This document shows, in pieces, positions 1 through 4,958 of a DNA stretch of 6,258 nucleotides. Source of the DNA: Deltaproteobacteria bacterium (GTDB lineage: Bacteria; Myxococcota_A; UBA9160). The position numbers were made by a program, and so were the translations under genes. The stretch is from NCBI GenBank assembly GCA_003520425.1, contig DOUU01000437.1, positions 269 through 6,526 on the forward strand, read 5' to 3'. The notes below the pieces were generated by a model. That model searched no databases. It was not told the origin of the DNA and was given only the letters and a program-made list of their open reading frames with translations. Position 1 is the stretch's first letter, and every line of letters begins with the position of its first letter.

Positions 1-843
1 CACGATGAATCGGCGCACCATCTGCTGGCCAAGCCGCTGCGCAAGACCCGCTCCAGTGTAGCCACCCGCGACCCCGCCTACGATCATGAAGCTGGCGATC
101 GGCCAGTTGACGCGGCCGCAGGCTGCAAACGTCAAAGCCGCAAGCCCGTTGATACAGACCGCGGCGATGTTCTTGAGGCCGTTCATTCGGTGGATGTCCC
201 GCAGTCCGAGGAGCCCCAGGGACGCCAGCATGAGGATGCCGATCCCCGCGCCGAAAAATCCCCCATAGAGAGCCACCAAGAGCTGAAATCCCGCGATCGC
301 GCCGAGCGCCCGCCGCTCGCGGCCTCCCACCCCCCCAAAGCCGGAGACCTGGCGCGACCAGCGGCGCAGCGGCTCTTGGGCCATGAAAAGGACGGTCGCG
401 CCGAGCACAAGGAGCGGCGCGAGCTTGGCGAAGAGGGCGTCGCCGACCCGGTCGGCTGCCAAGGCGCCGAGCGTTCCGCCCATCAGGCTCGGCACGGCCA
501 TGGCGGTGAGGAGCCGTCCCTCGCCTTGCACCTCGCCGCGATAGCCCCAGAAGGCACTGAACGATCCGGGGACCAGCGCCACCGTGCTCGTCGCATTTGC
601 CGTCACTGCGGGTAGACCCGCCGAGAGGAGGGCAGGAAAGGTGAGGAGTGTTCCCCCACCCGCCATGGAGTTCACGACACCGGCGAGAAATGCGGCGCCG
701 AAGAGCATGACGTCGAGCCACACGGCGCATTCCATGGCGTACTGGAGCGATTCCCACAAGGGTCCCGCTGCGGGGGCGAGCGGGACTTTGTCCTTCGCGA
801 GGCGGTCCCAAAGGCAACGGCGAGTGCGCGAATCTCTTGGCAT
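1..843 (-). CDS. TauE/SafE-family sulfite/anion exporter, C-terminus cut by window edge
   Basis: A multi-pass inner-membrane permease of the TauE/SafE family (PF01925), whose members are proposed to export sulfite, sulfoacetate or related anions; the substrate cannot be read here. 281 residues are visible and the frame is still open at base 1. Family marks are NSMAGGGTLLTFP (residues 58-70), NATSTVALVPG (83-93), a YGGFFGAGIGILML repeat of the N-terminal glycine-rich motif (193-206), and NGLKN (221-225). The duplicated half-structure is typical. Members are usually about 250-270 residues, so only a short tail should be missing. I chose the ATG at 843 because AGGGGG lies 5 bases upstream of it. 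The ATG at 735 starts closer to the first helix and would match the usual family length better, but has no ribosome site; it remains a real alternative. The gene is divergent from the plus-strand gene at 970. The family is secure; the start and substrate are not. Confidence 0.93.
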   Translation of the reverse strand, partial: MPRDSRTRRCLWDRLAKDKVPLAPAAGPLWESLQYAMECAVWLDVMLFGAAFLAGVVNSMAGGGTLLTFPALLSAGLPAVTANATSTVALVPGSFSAFWGYRGEVQGEGRLLTAMAVPSLMGGTLGALAADRVGDALFAKLAPLLVLGATVLFMAQEPLRRWSRQVSGFGGVGGRERRALGAIAGFQLLVALYGGFFGAGIGILMLASLGLLGLRDIHRMNGLKNIAAVCINGLAALTFAACGRVNWPIASFMIVGGVAGGYTGAGLAQRLGQQMVRRFIV

Positions 844-969
844 CGCAGCCCCCTGGGCTTTATGTTTGACTTGCCCTTGGTGGCCGGGTCGGTCCCGTCT
901 CCCGCCGCCAGGGGCTCCCCCGGCCGGTATCGCACACGGGATGGCAACCGCAGCAGCCAGGGAGAACGC

Positions 970-1371
970 ATGCCCGTCGCCCGTTCGCTGAGCCTCTACT
1001 TCTCCGCTGGTGCGCTCGGAGGCCTGGCCAACAGCATCGTCGTGTGGGGGGTCGGCAGGCTCGGCGTGGCCCACAGCCTCGGCGTCGCGATCGCTCCCGC
1101 TCTTACGCCGGGCTGGCTCTACCCGCGCATCGTGTGGGGCGGCCTTTGGGGGGCGCTCTTCCTCGTCCCGATTGCCTGGGGCTGGGTCCGCAAGGGGCTG
1201 TTGCTCAGCCTCGGCCCGAGCGTGGTGCAGCTGCTCGTCGTCTTCCCGCTGAGGACGAAGGCAGGTCTTCTCGGGCTTGCTCTCGGCGCTCTCACCCCTC
1301 TTGCGGTCCTGTTTTTCAACGCCGTATGGGGAGTGGTGACCTCGTTCTGGATCACCGTGGTGGGCGCCTAG
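970..1371 (+). CDS. Conserved-looking small multi-pass membrane protein, family not recognised
   Basis: A 133-residue, strongly hydrophobic protein. The ATG at 970 follows an AGGGAG ribosome site by 5 bases, so I prefer it to an in-frame ATG at 862, which would add a hydrophilic, low-complexity stretch. About four membrane segments can be drawn: residues 7-29, 55-73, 77-93 and 97-129, the last long enough to be a tight hairpin. Notable motifs are the glycine-rich N-terminus AGALGGLANS (14-22 region), TPGWLYPRIVWGGLWG (46-61) and FPLRTKAGLLGLALGALTP (92-110), followed by LFFNAVWG. Prolines and tryptophans near helix ends, plus few charges, look like a real membrane protein rather than a chance frame. 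It has no signal peptide and no catalytic motif. It is divergent from the TauE-like gene and followed by a decayed methyltransferase. Its function is unknown, and I do not assign one. Confidence 0.82.
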   Translation: MPVARSLSLYFSAGALGGLANSIVVWGVGRLGVAHSLGVAIAPALTPGWLYPRIVWGGLWGALFLVPIAWGWVRKGLLLSLGPSVVQLLVVFPLRTKAGLLGLALGALTPLAVLFFNAVWGVVTSFWITVVGA

Positions 1372-1393
1372 GGATTTATCCCCGCCCCCCGTG

Positions 1394-1551
1394 ACCTACA
1401 CTCGGCGGGGAGAGCTTTTGGTCTTGTCGAATTCTTCCCGCTGTCCTTCTCACCAGGCAACGCAAGGTCATCGATCGCGAGGAGCGCTGTCTGGAAGCGA
1501 AGTTCGGCCGTGAGTATTGACTACGGAGCCCGCGTTCGACGCTGGCTTTGA
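1394..1551 (+). pseudogene. Decayed C-terminal remnant of an ICMT/PEMT-like membrane methyltransferase
   Basis: Three short segments in three different reading frames resemble, in order, the end of an isoprenylcysteine carboxyl methyltransferase/phospholipid methyltransferase-type protein. The first (1409-1426) reads GELLVL, like the family's YxGELLxLLG. The second (about 1431-1517) reads ILPAVLL, then KVIDREERCLEAKFGREY, matching the family's REERxLxxxFGxxY. It ends at TGA 1518. One frame over (1519-1551) the reading continues DYGARVRRWL and stops, exactly the usual C-terminal YxxRVxRWL. Since the family normally has FGxxYxxY, one residue is lost between the two tyrosines, consistent with a two-base deletion near 1518. 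The upstream catalytic domain is absent. A sequencing error could explain the last shift but not the missing body. The first segment is tentative; the other two are convincing. Confidence 0.6.
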
Positions 1552-1570
1552 TCCTTCAACCGCGCGCACC

Positions 1571-1586
1571 CTGCCTCGAGAGGCAG
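1571..1586. repeat. Perfect 7-bp inverted repeat (hairpin)
   Basis: CTGCCTC at 1571-1577 and GAGGCAG at 1580-1586 are perfect reverse complements around GA; as RNA this would be a 6-bp stem closed by a CGAG tetraloop. It lies 20 bases after the methyltransferase remnant's stop and 42 bases before the phosphoesterase start. No T-tract follows on either strand, so I do not call it an intrinsic terminator. It could be a weak leader hairpin, the vestige of a terminator, or chance. Confidence 0.4.
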
Positions 1587-1628
1587 CCGACGGACACCAG
1601 GCGTGCGCGGGATTCAGGGGCAACCGCA

Positions 1629-2099
1629 GTGAGGGCGCCGGCGTCCATTGGTGTGATTTCCGATACCCACGGCCTCGTCCGACCGCAGGCCATGGAGGCG
1701 CTTCGCGGCTCCGACTTGATCGTGCACGCCGGCGACGTGGGTCACCCGGCTGTGTTGGAGGCGCTCCGCGCCCTCGCGCCGGTCGTGGCCGTGCGCGGAA
1801 ACAACGACCGCGGAGCTTGGGCCGAGAGCCTTGCGGCGACGGAACTGGTCGACGTGGCTGGCGTCCTCGTCTTCGTCCTGCACGACTTGGCCGAGCTCGA
1901 CCTGGATCCCAAGGCGGCGGGCTTCCACGCCGTCATTGCCGGGCACTCCCACCGGCCCAAACTGGAGCGCCGGGAAGGCGTGCTCTACCTGAACCCCGGA
2001 AGCGCAGGACCGCGACGCTTTCGACTCCCGGTGGCGCTGGCACGGCTTCGCATTCAGGCTGCGGGCGTTGAGGCCGAGCTCGTCGAGCTCGAGGTCTAG
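1629..2099 (+). CDS. YfcE/MJ0936-type metallophosphoesterase
   Basis: A 156-residue cytoplasmic phosphoesterase of the calcineurin-like superfamily, in the small YfcE/MJ0936 group of metal-dependent phosphodiesterases. The dinuclear metal ligands appear in order: D12-T-H14 in SDTHG, GD at 35-36 in HAGDV, GNND at 57-60 (the usual GN-H/N-D box), H85, and GHSH at 105-108. The family's NPGS motif follows at 122-125 with PRR at 128-130. Length is normal and the domain complete. I place the start at GTG 1629, 8 bases after AGGGG (1616-1620). Earlier in-frame codons from 1548 give a low-complexity leader that overlaps the methyltransferase remnant. The natural substrate is unknown; tested relatives hydrolyse phosphodiesters such as bis-p-nitrophenyl phosphate or cyclic nucleotides. 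The selenoprotein gene lies 146 bases downstream on the same strand and could share its transcript. Confidence 0.93.
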   Translation: MRAPASIGVISDTHGLVRPQAMEALRGSDLIVHAGDVGHPAVLEALRALAPVVAVRGNNDRGAWAESLAATELVDVAGVLVFVLHDLAELDLDPKAAGFHAVIAGHSHRPKLERREGVLYLNPGSAGPRRFRLPVALARLRIQAAGVEAELVELEV

Positions 2100-2245
2100 G
2101 CGCTCATGGGCGGCCCAGAGGCACACCCTCGCTTCCTCAGGACTCCGGCCTATGATCGCTATCCGACGGGTTGCGAGTCACGGCCCACCTGGGATTCCCG
2201 CGCACCCTGGCTCGTCCCGGGAGCGCACCATCCGGAGTTTTCGCG

Positions 2246-2473
2246 ATGAAGATCTCCATCACCTACTGCGTACCCTGAAACTATTTGCCCCGGGCCACCA
2301 GTCTGGCGGCCGCGATCCGAAAACGCTTCGCCATCGACGCCACCCTCGTGCGGGGCCACAATGGCATCTTCGATGTGTGGGTCGACGGAGAACGGATCTT
2401 CTCCAAGAACGAGACGGGCCGCTTCCCGGAGGAGGACGAGATCCTGCTCCTCATCGCGAAGCGCGCATCCTAG
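2246..2473 (+). CDS. SelW/Rdx-family selenoprotein with in-frame UGA (selenocysteine)
   Basis: A 75-residue thioredoxin-like protein of the SelT/SelW/SelH (Rdx) family, probably a cytoplasmic thiol/selenol redox protein. Reading from ATG 2246 through the TGA at 2276 gives MKISITYCVP-Sec-NYLPRA. The family's CxxC/CxxU redox motif is thus C8-V-P-U11, at the usual place after the first beta strand. The rest continues in the same frame with family hallmarks: ASLAxxI-like helix (17-28), the VRGxxGxFDVWVDG strand region (35-48), IFSKNETGRFPEEDE (51-65) and ILLLI (66-70), ending at TAG 2471. Bacterial relatives often have Cys where this has UGA. A GGAG site (2234-2237) lies 8 bases before ATG. A SECIS-like hairpin follows the UGA at 2293-2311. 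Ordinary gene finding would start at TTG 2285 and lose the active site. Alternatives are a pseudogene with a Cys-to-stop change, unlikely given the intact frame and hairpin. The selenocysteine machinery is not in the window. Confidence 0.88.
2293..2311 (+). promoter_or_regulatory. Bacterial SECIS-like hairpin for UGA 2276
   Basis: In the mRNA, GGCC (2293-2296) pairs with GGCC (2308-2311) and CC (2298-2299) with GG (2305-2306), separated by one A-C mismatch (2297/2307). The five-base loop AGUCU (2300-2304) closes it. The loop begins 21 bases after the UGA. Bacterial SECIS elements lie inside the coding sequence just after the UGA, with a small apical loop about 16-37 bases away carrying an early G; this fits. 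The E. coli fdhF element has a similar AGGUCU loop. The element would recruit SelB with Sec-tRNA. Pairing was done by hand; no folding energy was computed. Confidence 0.68.
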
Positions 2474-2513
2474 GCGAGGCGCGAGGGCGGCCAGGCGCTT
2501 GCGTCCGCTCTTT

Positions 2514-2530
2514 CTGCGACGACTTCGCAG
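2514..2530. repeat. Perfect 6-bp inverted repeat between convergent genes
   Basis: CTGCGA (2514-2519) and TCGCAG (2525-2530) are perfect reverse complements with a five-base loop. It sits 40 bases after the selenoprotein stop and 91 bases beyond the surf1 stop, between two convergent genes, where a terminator is expected. No T-tract follows on either strand, so an intrinsic terminator is not supported. The rest of the 148-base gap shows nothing recognisable. Confidence 0.35.
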
Positions 2531-2621
2531 GCGAGCTGCGTCCCGATGAGAAACCCGAAACCGTGAGGCCTTCGGAGCAGAGAGCGGGCCCCGGTTCCAG
2601 GCAAGGGCGAGCCACCCTGCG

Positions 2622-3401
2622 CTACGCGACGTTGCCCGGCGGCGGCTCCGCGTCGCGCAACTCCGTCGGAGGGCGGTCTCTCCCCTGCTTGAGACCCAGC
2701 CCCACCCAGGTCGCGAGGGCGATGGCGGCCATGCTGAACCAGGTAATCGCGTAGCTGCGATGGTCGACCGGACTCGTCGGTCGCTCGAAGCCACCGAGAG
2801 GGAGCTGCGTCGTGCCATCGGCCTGAGCCTGGAGGAGAAGGGGAGCCAGTCGGTAGGGCACCTGCGCCTGGAGAGCTCGAACCTGGGCCTGCCGCGAGGG
2901 ATCGAAGCGCGCCCAGCGCACACGACGTGAGGCGGGCTCACGAGTCCCCGGGGCCGCATCGCCGATCCGCAGCGGAAAGGCGAGGCCGATCACTTCTGCT
3001 GGAAGCGGCCCTTTCGCAAGCTCCGAAGCGAGGAAAGCGTCGAGAGAAGACGACGCGACCCAGCCACGATCCACCAGCACGGCGAGGCCTGCGCCCGGGA
3101 CCAGGAGCGGAGTGAGCACGCGTGCACCCTCTTCAAGTCCGCGGCTCACGGGAGTGACCACAATGGACTGGGTGCGATCGTAGGTCCCTTGGGCGAAGAC
3201 GCGCCGGTAGGCGTTCGCGGCAGGATCGGCGAGAGCGTCGGCCAGGGCAAGAGGTTCGCGGTCGATCTGCGCGTTTTTTGCCGCAAGATCTGCCTCGCGC
3301 CAATGGAGGCGCCGCACCTGCCATGCGCCGAGGATGCACAGCACTCCCACCGCGAAGGCGGCGGAGAGGGTGGGGACGAGGCCGGGGCGAAAGCGCGACA
3401 C
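2622..3401 (-). CDS. SURF1-family cytochrome c oxidase assembly protein
   Basis: A 259-residue inner-membrane protein of the SURF1 (Shy1) family, which assists haem a insertion into subunit I of haem-copper oxidases. Architecture is canonical: an N-terminal membrane helix (about 9-26) running into LGAWQVRRLHWR (24-35), a large periplasmic domain containing the family motif DRGWV (111-115), and a C-terminal helix (about 217-236) introduced by HRSYAITWFSMA (214-225). The segment between 140 and 205 is divergent. The start is GTG 3401, with GAGG 5 bases upstream; the first helix begins directly after. It is the last oxidase-related gene here, but a plus-strand gene separates it from ctaB, so it probably has its own promoter in the 137-base divergent gap. 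The family call rests on motif order and the oxidase context. Confidence 0.93.
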   Translation of the reverse strand: MSRFRPGLVPTLSAAFAVGVLCILGAWQVRRLHWREADLAAKNAQIDREPLALADALADPAANAYRRVFAQGTYDRTQSIVVTPVSRGLEEGARVLTPLLVPGAGLAVLVDRGWVASSSLDAFLASELAKGPLPAEVIGLAFPLRIGDAAPGTREPASRRVRWARFDPSRQAQVRALQAQVPYRLAPLLLQAQADGTTQLPLGGFERPTSPVDHRSYAITWFSMAAIALATWVGLGLKQGRDRPPTELRDAEPPPGNVA

Positions 3402-3482
3402 AGACGCCTCGCAAGCGCAGGAGAAAGCGAAGTCTAGCCAACCCTCACGCGGAGGCGGGGCAAAACAGCAGTTGACGGGAGA

Positions 3483-3496
3483 TCCTCCGGGGAGGA
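3483..3496 (+). repeat. Leader inverted repeat TCCTCC-GG-GGAGGA
   Basis: TCCTCC (3483-3488) and GGAGGA (3491-3496) are perfect reverse complements around GG. The left arm is also fully complementary to the ribosome site GGAGGA at 3529-3534. If transcribed, the left arm could pair with either. The two-base loop makes the local hairpin strained, so at most 4-5 pairs would form. Regulatory meaning is speculative. Confidence 0.3.
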
Positions 3497-3528
3497 AGGT
3501 GAAGACAGTGCTCCGACCCCCCCATGAC

Positions 3529-3534
3529 GGAGGA
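3529..3534 (+). promoter_or_regulatory. Ribosome binding site that selects ATG 3539
   Basis: GGAGGA lies 4 bases before ATG 3539. It overlaps codons of a possible upstream start at ATG 3524, which itself follows a run of seven C and has no ribosome site. This favours 3539 as the true start of the membrane protein gene. Confidence 0.7.
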
Positions 3535-3538
3535 CTCC

Positions 3539-4066
3539 ATGGGCGTCACCTCCCACGCTCCCGCACCGGCTGAAATCCGGGCGCGATCGAGCTCGATCGC
3601 CGCCGACGGCGTTTTCTCCGGAGTGATTGGCGGCCTGACGGTCGCCCTTTTCTATCTCTTGGTCGATACGATCGAGGGCAGGCCGCTCTGGACGCCTTCG
3701 CTGCTCGGGAGCGCCCTCTTTCTTGGCTCCAGCATGGACAAGATCACCGCGGTGAACATTCCCATGGTCTTCGCCTACACCGGGGTGCATATGGCGCTGT
3801 TCGTCGCCGCAGGCATGGCCTTCTCCTTCATGGTGGCGCAGTTCGAGTCGAATCCTCCGCTTGCGATCCTGCTGCTCCTCTTGTTCGTCTGCTTTGAGGC
3901 CGCGTTCTTCGCCTTCACGATGGCCCTTGCCCCTGGCGTGATCGGGGCCCTCGGGGCTTCGTCCGTCGCCGCCGCGAACCTGCTCGCCGCGGTCGCAATG
4001 TCTGCGTACTTCTGGCGCACCCATCCCGGTGCGGGACGCGGCCTCAGCAAGATCTGGGAGGAGTAG
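3539..4066 (+). CDS. Four-helix membrane protein of unknown function inside the oxidase cluster
   Basis: A 175-residue protein I do not recognise as a named family. After a hydrophilic, alanine- and serine-rich N-terminus (1-22), four membrane helices can be drawn: about 25-45 (GVFSGVIGGLTVALFYLLV), 75-100, 107-130 and 138-160. A loop with GRPLWTPSLLGSALFLG (47-63) lies between helices 1 and 2, and a short charged tail ends in KIWEE. The MDK sequence (66-68) and FEAAFFAF in helix 3 carry its few charges. No catalytic or metal motif is evident. The start at 3539 is chosen for its GGAGGA site. The gene runs opposite to ctaB (convergent, 20-base gap) and to surf1 (divergent), so it splits the oxidase assembly genes. 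A role with the oxidase is possible but only contextual. That it is a real gene is well supported by codon pattern, ribosome site and membrane topology. Confidence 0.85.
   Translation: MGVTSHAPAPAEIRARSSSIAADGVFSGVIGGLTVALFYLLVDTIEGRPLWTPSLLGSALFLGSSMDKITAVNIPMVFAYTGVHMALFVAAGMAFSFMVAQFESNPPLAILLLLLFVCFEAAFFAFTMALAPGVIGALGASSVAAANLLAAVAMSAYFWRTHPGAGRGLSKIWEE
3583..3600. repeat. 18-bp perfect palindrome within coding sequence
   Basis: The 18 bases form a perfect palindrome, GCGATCGA-GC-TCGATCGC, inside the N-terminal codons of the membrane protein gene (Arg-Ser-Ser-Ser-Ile-Ala region). It could be a dimeric protein-binding site or an RNA hairpin near the start, or simply codon use in GC-rich DNA. 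No function can be assigned from sequence. Confidence 0.5.
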
Positions 4067-4086
4067 CGGGTCGCGAAGGCCGCCTG

Positions 4087-4947
4087 TTAGCGCACCGCCA
4101 GGTCGACGAGCATCGCCGCGAAGAGCGCGAAGAGGTAGATCAAGCTCACGTGGAACATGCGGCGCGCGGCGCGGTCGGTGCGCTCGCGCAGCACGCGGAC
4201 GCAGTGCCAGACGAACCAGACGTCGAGCCCTGCCGCGCATACGGCGTAGGGAAAGCCGAGCACGCCGAGCGGCAGCGGAGCCAGCGTGACCGGCACAAGC
4301 GCGAGCGTGTACCAGAGCATCCGCCAGCGCGTCGGCTGGTCGCCGACCACGTTCGGCATCATCGGGATGCCCGCCCTCTGGTAGTCGTCCTTGCGGAAGA
4401 GCGCGATCGCCCAGACGTGGGGCGGCTGCCACAACAGGATGATCGCGAACAGGATCCAGCCTGCCGCCGAGATGTGGCCGTGGACTGCGGCATCGGCGAT
4501 CACGGGGGCGACGGCGCCGGCAGCCCCCCCGATCACGGCGTTGAGCGGCGAACGAGGCTTCAGCCACACCGTGTACACGAAGACGTAGAACAGGATGCTG
4601 GCGATACCCAGCCCGGCGGCCAGTGGGCCGCCCGTGGCGAGCAAGATCCCGATGGCGAGGACAGCCAGCGCAAGTCCGAAGACGAGCGCCTCGCTCGGTT
4701 GAAGCACGTTTGCGGGAAGCGGACGCGTTCGGGTCCGTGCCATCAGCGCGTCGCGATCGCGCTCGATGTAGCAGTTGAGGGTGTTTGCCGCGGCCGCAGC
4801 GAGAGCGGTTCCGAGGAGCGTCGCCACGACCAAAAGAGGAGACGGCCGGGCTCCGGTCGCCATCCCCATCACCGGGAGCCCCGTAAAGATCACGAGCAGG
4901 AGGATGCGCGGCTTCGTGAGCGCCACGTAGCCCCGCATCCGGCTCAC
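4087..4947 (-). CDS. ctaB: Protohaem IX farnesyltransferase (haem o synthase)
   Basis: CtaB/CyoE, a UbiA-superfamily prenyltransferase with several membrane helices. It adds farnesyl to haem b to make haem o, the precursor of haem a for the oxidase encoded alongside. The 286 residues show YVALTKPRILLLV (7-19), the first metal-diphosphate site NCYIERDRDALMARTRTRPLP (58-78), TVWLKPRSPLNAVIGGAAGA (126-145), and the second site region LLWQPPHVWAIALFRKDDY (171-189) then RAGIPMMP (191-198). Length is normal. The first acidic residue of the usual NxxxDxxxD is Glu62 here, a conservative change. The start is GTG 4947, preceded at 5 bases by GGAG (4953-4956). ATG 4938 is 3 codons later, and GTG 4962 would overlap the ctaG stop. 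The gene follows ctaG by 11 bases, so the two are almost certainly co-transcribed. Confidence 0.96.
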   Translation of the reverse strand: MSRMRGYVALTKPRILLLVIFTGLPVMGMATGARPSPLLVVATLLGTALAAAAANTLNCYIERDRDALMARTRTRPLPANVLQPSEALVFGLALAVLAIGILLATGGPLAAGLGIASILFYVFVYTVWLKPRSPLNAVIGGAAGAVAPVIADAAVHGHISAAGWILFAIILLWQPPHVWAIALFRKDDYQRAGIPMMPNVVGDQPTRWRMLWYTLALVPVTLAPLPLGVLGFPYAVCAAGLDVWFVWHCVRVLRERTDRAARRMFHVSLIYLFALFAAMLVDLAVR

Positions 4948-4958
4948 TGCCGCTCCGC

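Noticed and set aside
866..871. TTGACT as a -35 box for the gene at 970
   Set aside because: The expected -10 position is TCGGTC, far from consensus, so no promoter is called in the 126-base divergent gap.
1518..1520. TGA in the methyltransferase remnant as a second selenocysteine codon
   Set aside because: The family sequence continues in a different frame after it, so this is a frameshift rather than read-through.
2075..2091. CGAGCTCG-T-CGAGCTCG at the end of the phosphoesterase gene as a terminator
   Set aside because: It lies inside codons for Glu-Leu-Val-Glu-Leu, has a one-base centre and is not followed by a T-tract; it is explained by repeated GAG/CTC codons.
2151..2156. TATGAT as a -10 promoter box for the selenoprotein gene
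   Set aside because: It matches TATAAT at five of six positions, but no acceptable -35 box lies 16-18 bases upstream; a promoter is possible but not supported.
2159..2959. Minus-strand open frame overlapping the selenoprotein and surf1
   Set aside because: It covers the surf1 C-terminal coding region in another frame and runs antisense to the selenoprotein. Its product is low-complexity and Arg/Ser-rich.
3255..3290. T6 run after a GC-rich stretch as an intrinsic terminator
   Set aside because: It is inside surf1, where it encodes Lys-Asn on the opposite strand, and no stable stem precedes it.
3524..3538. ATG 3524 as start of the membrane protein gene
   Set aside because: It is preceded by a C7 run without a ribosome site, and its codons contain the GGAGGA site for ATG 3539.
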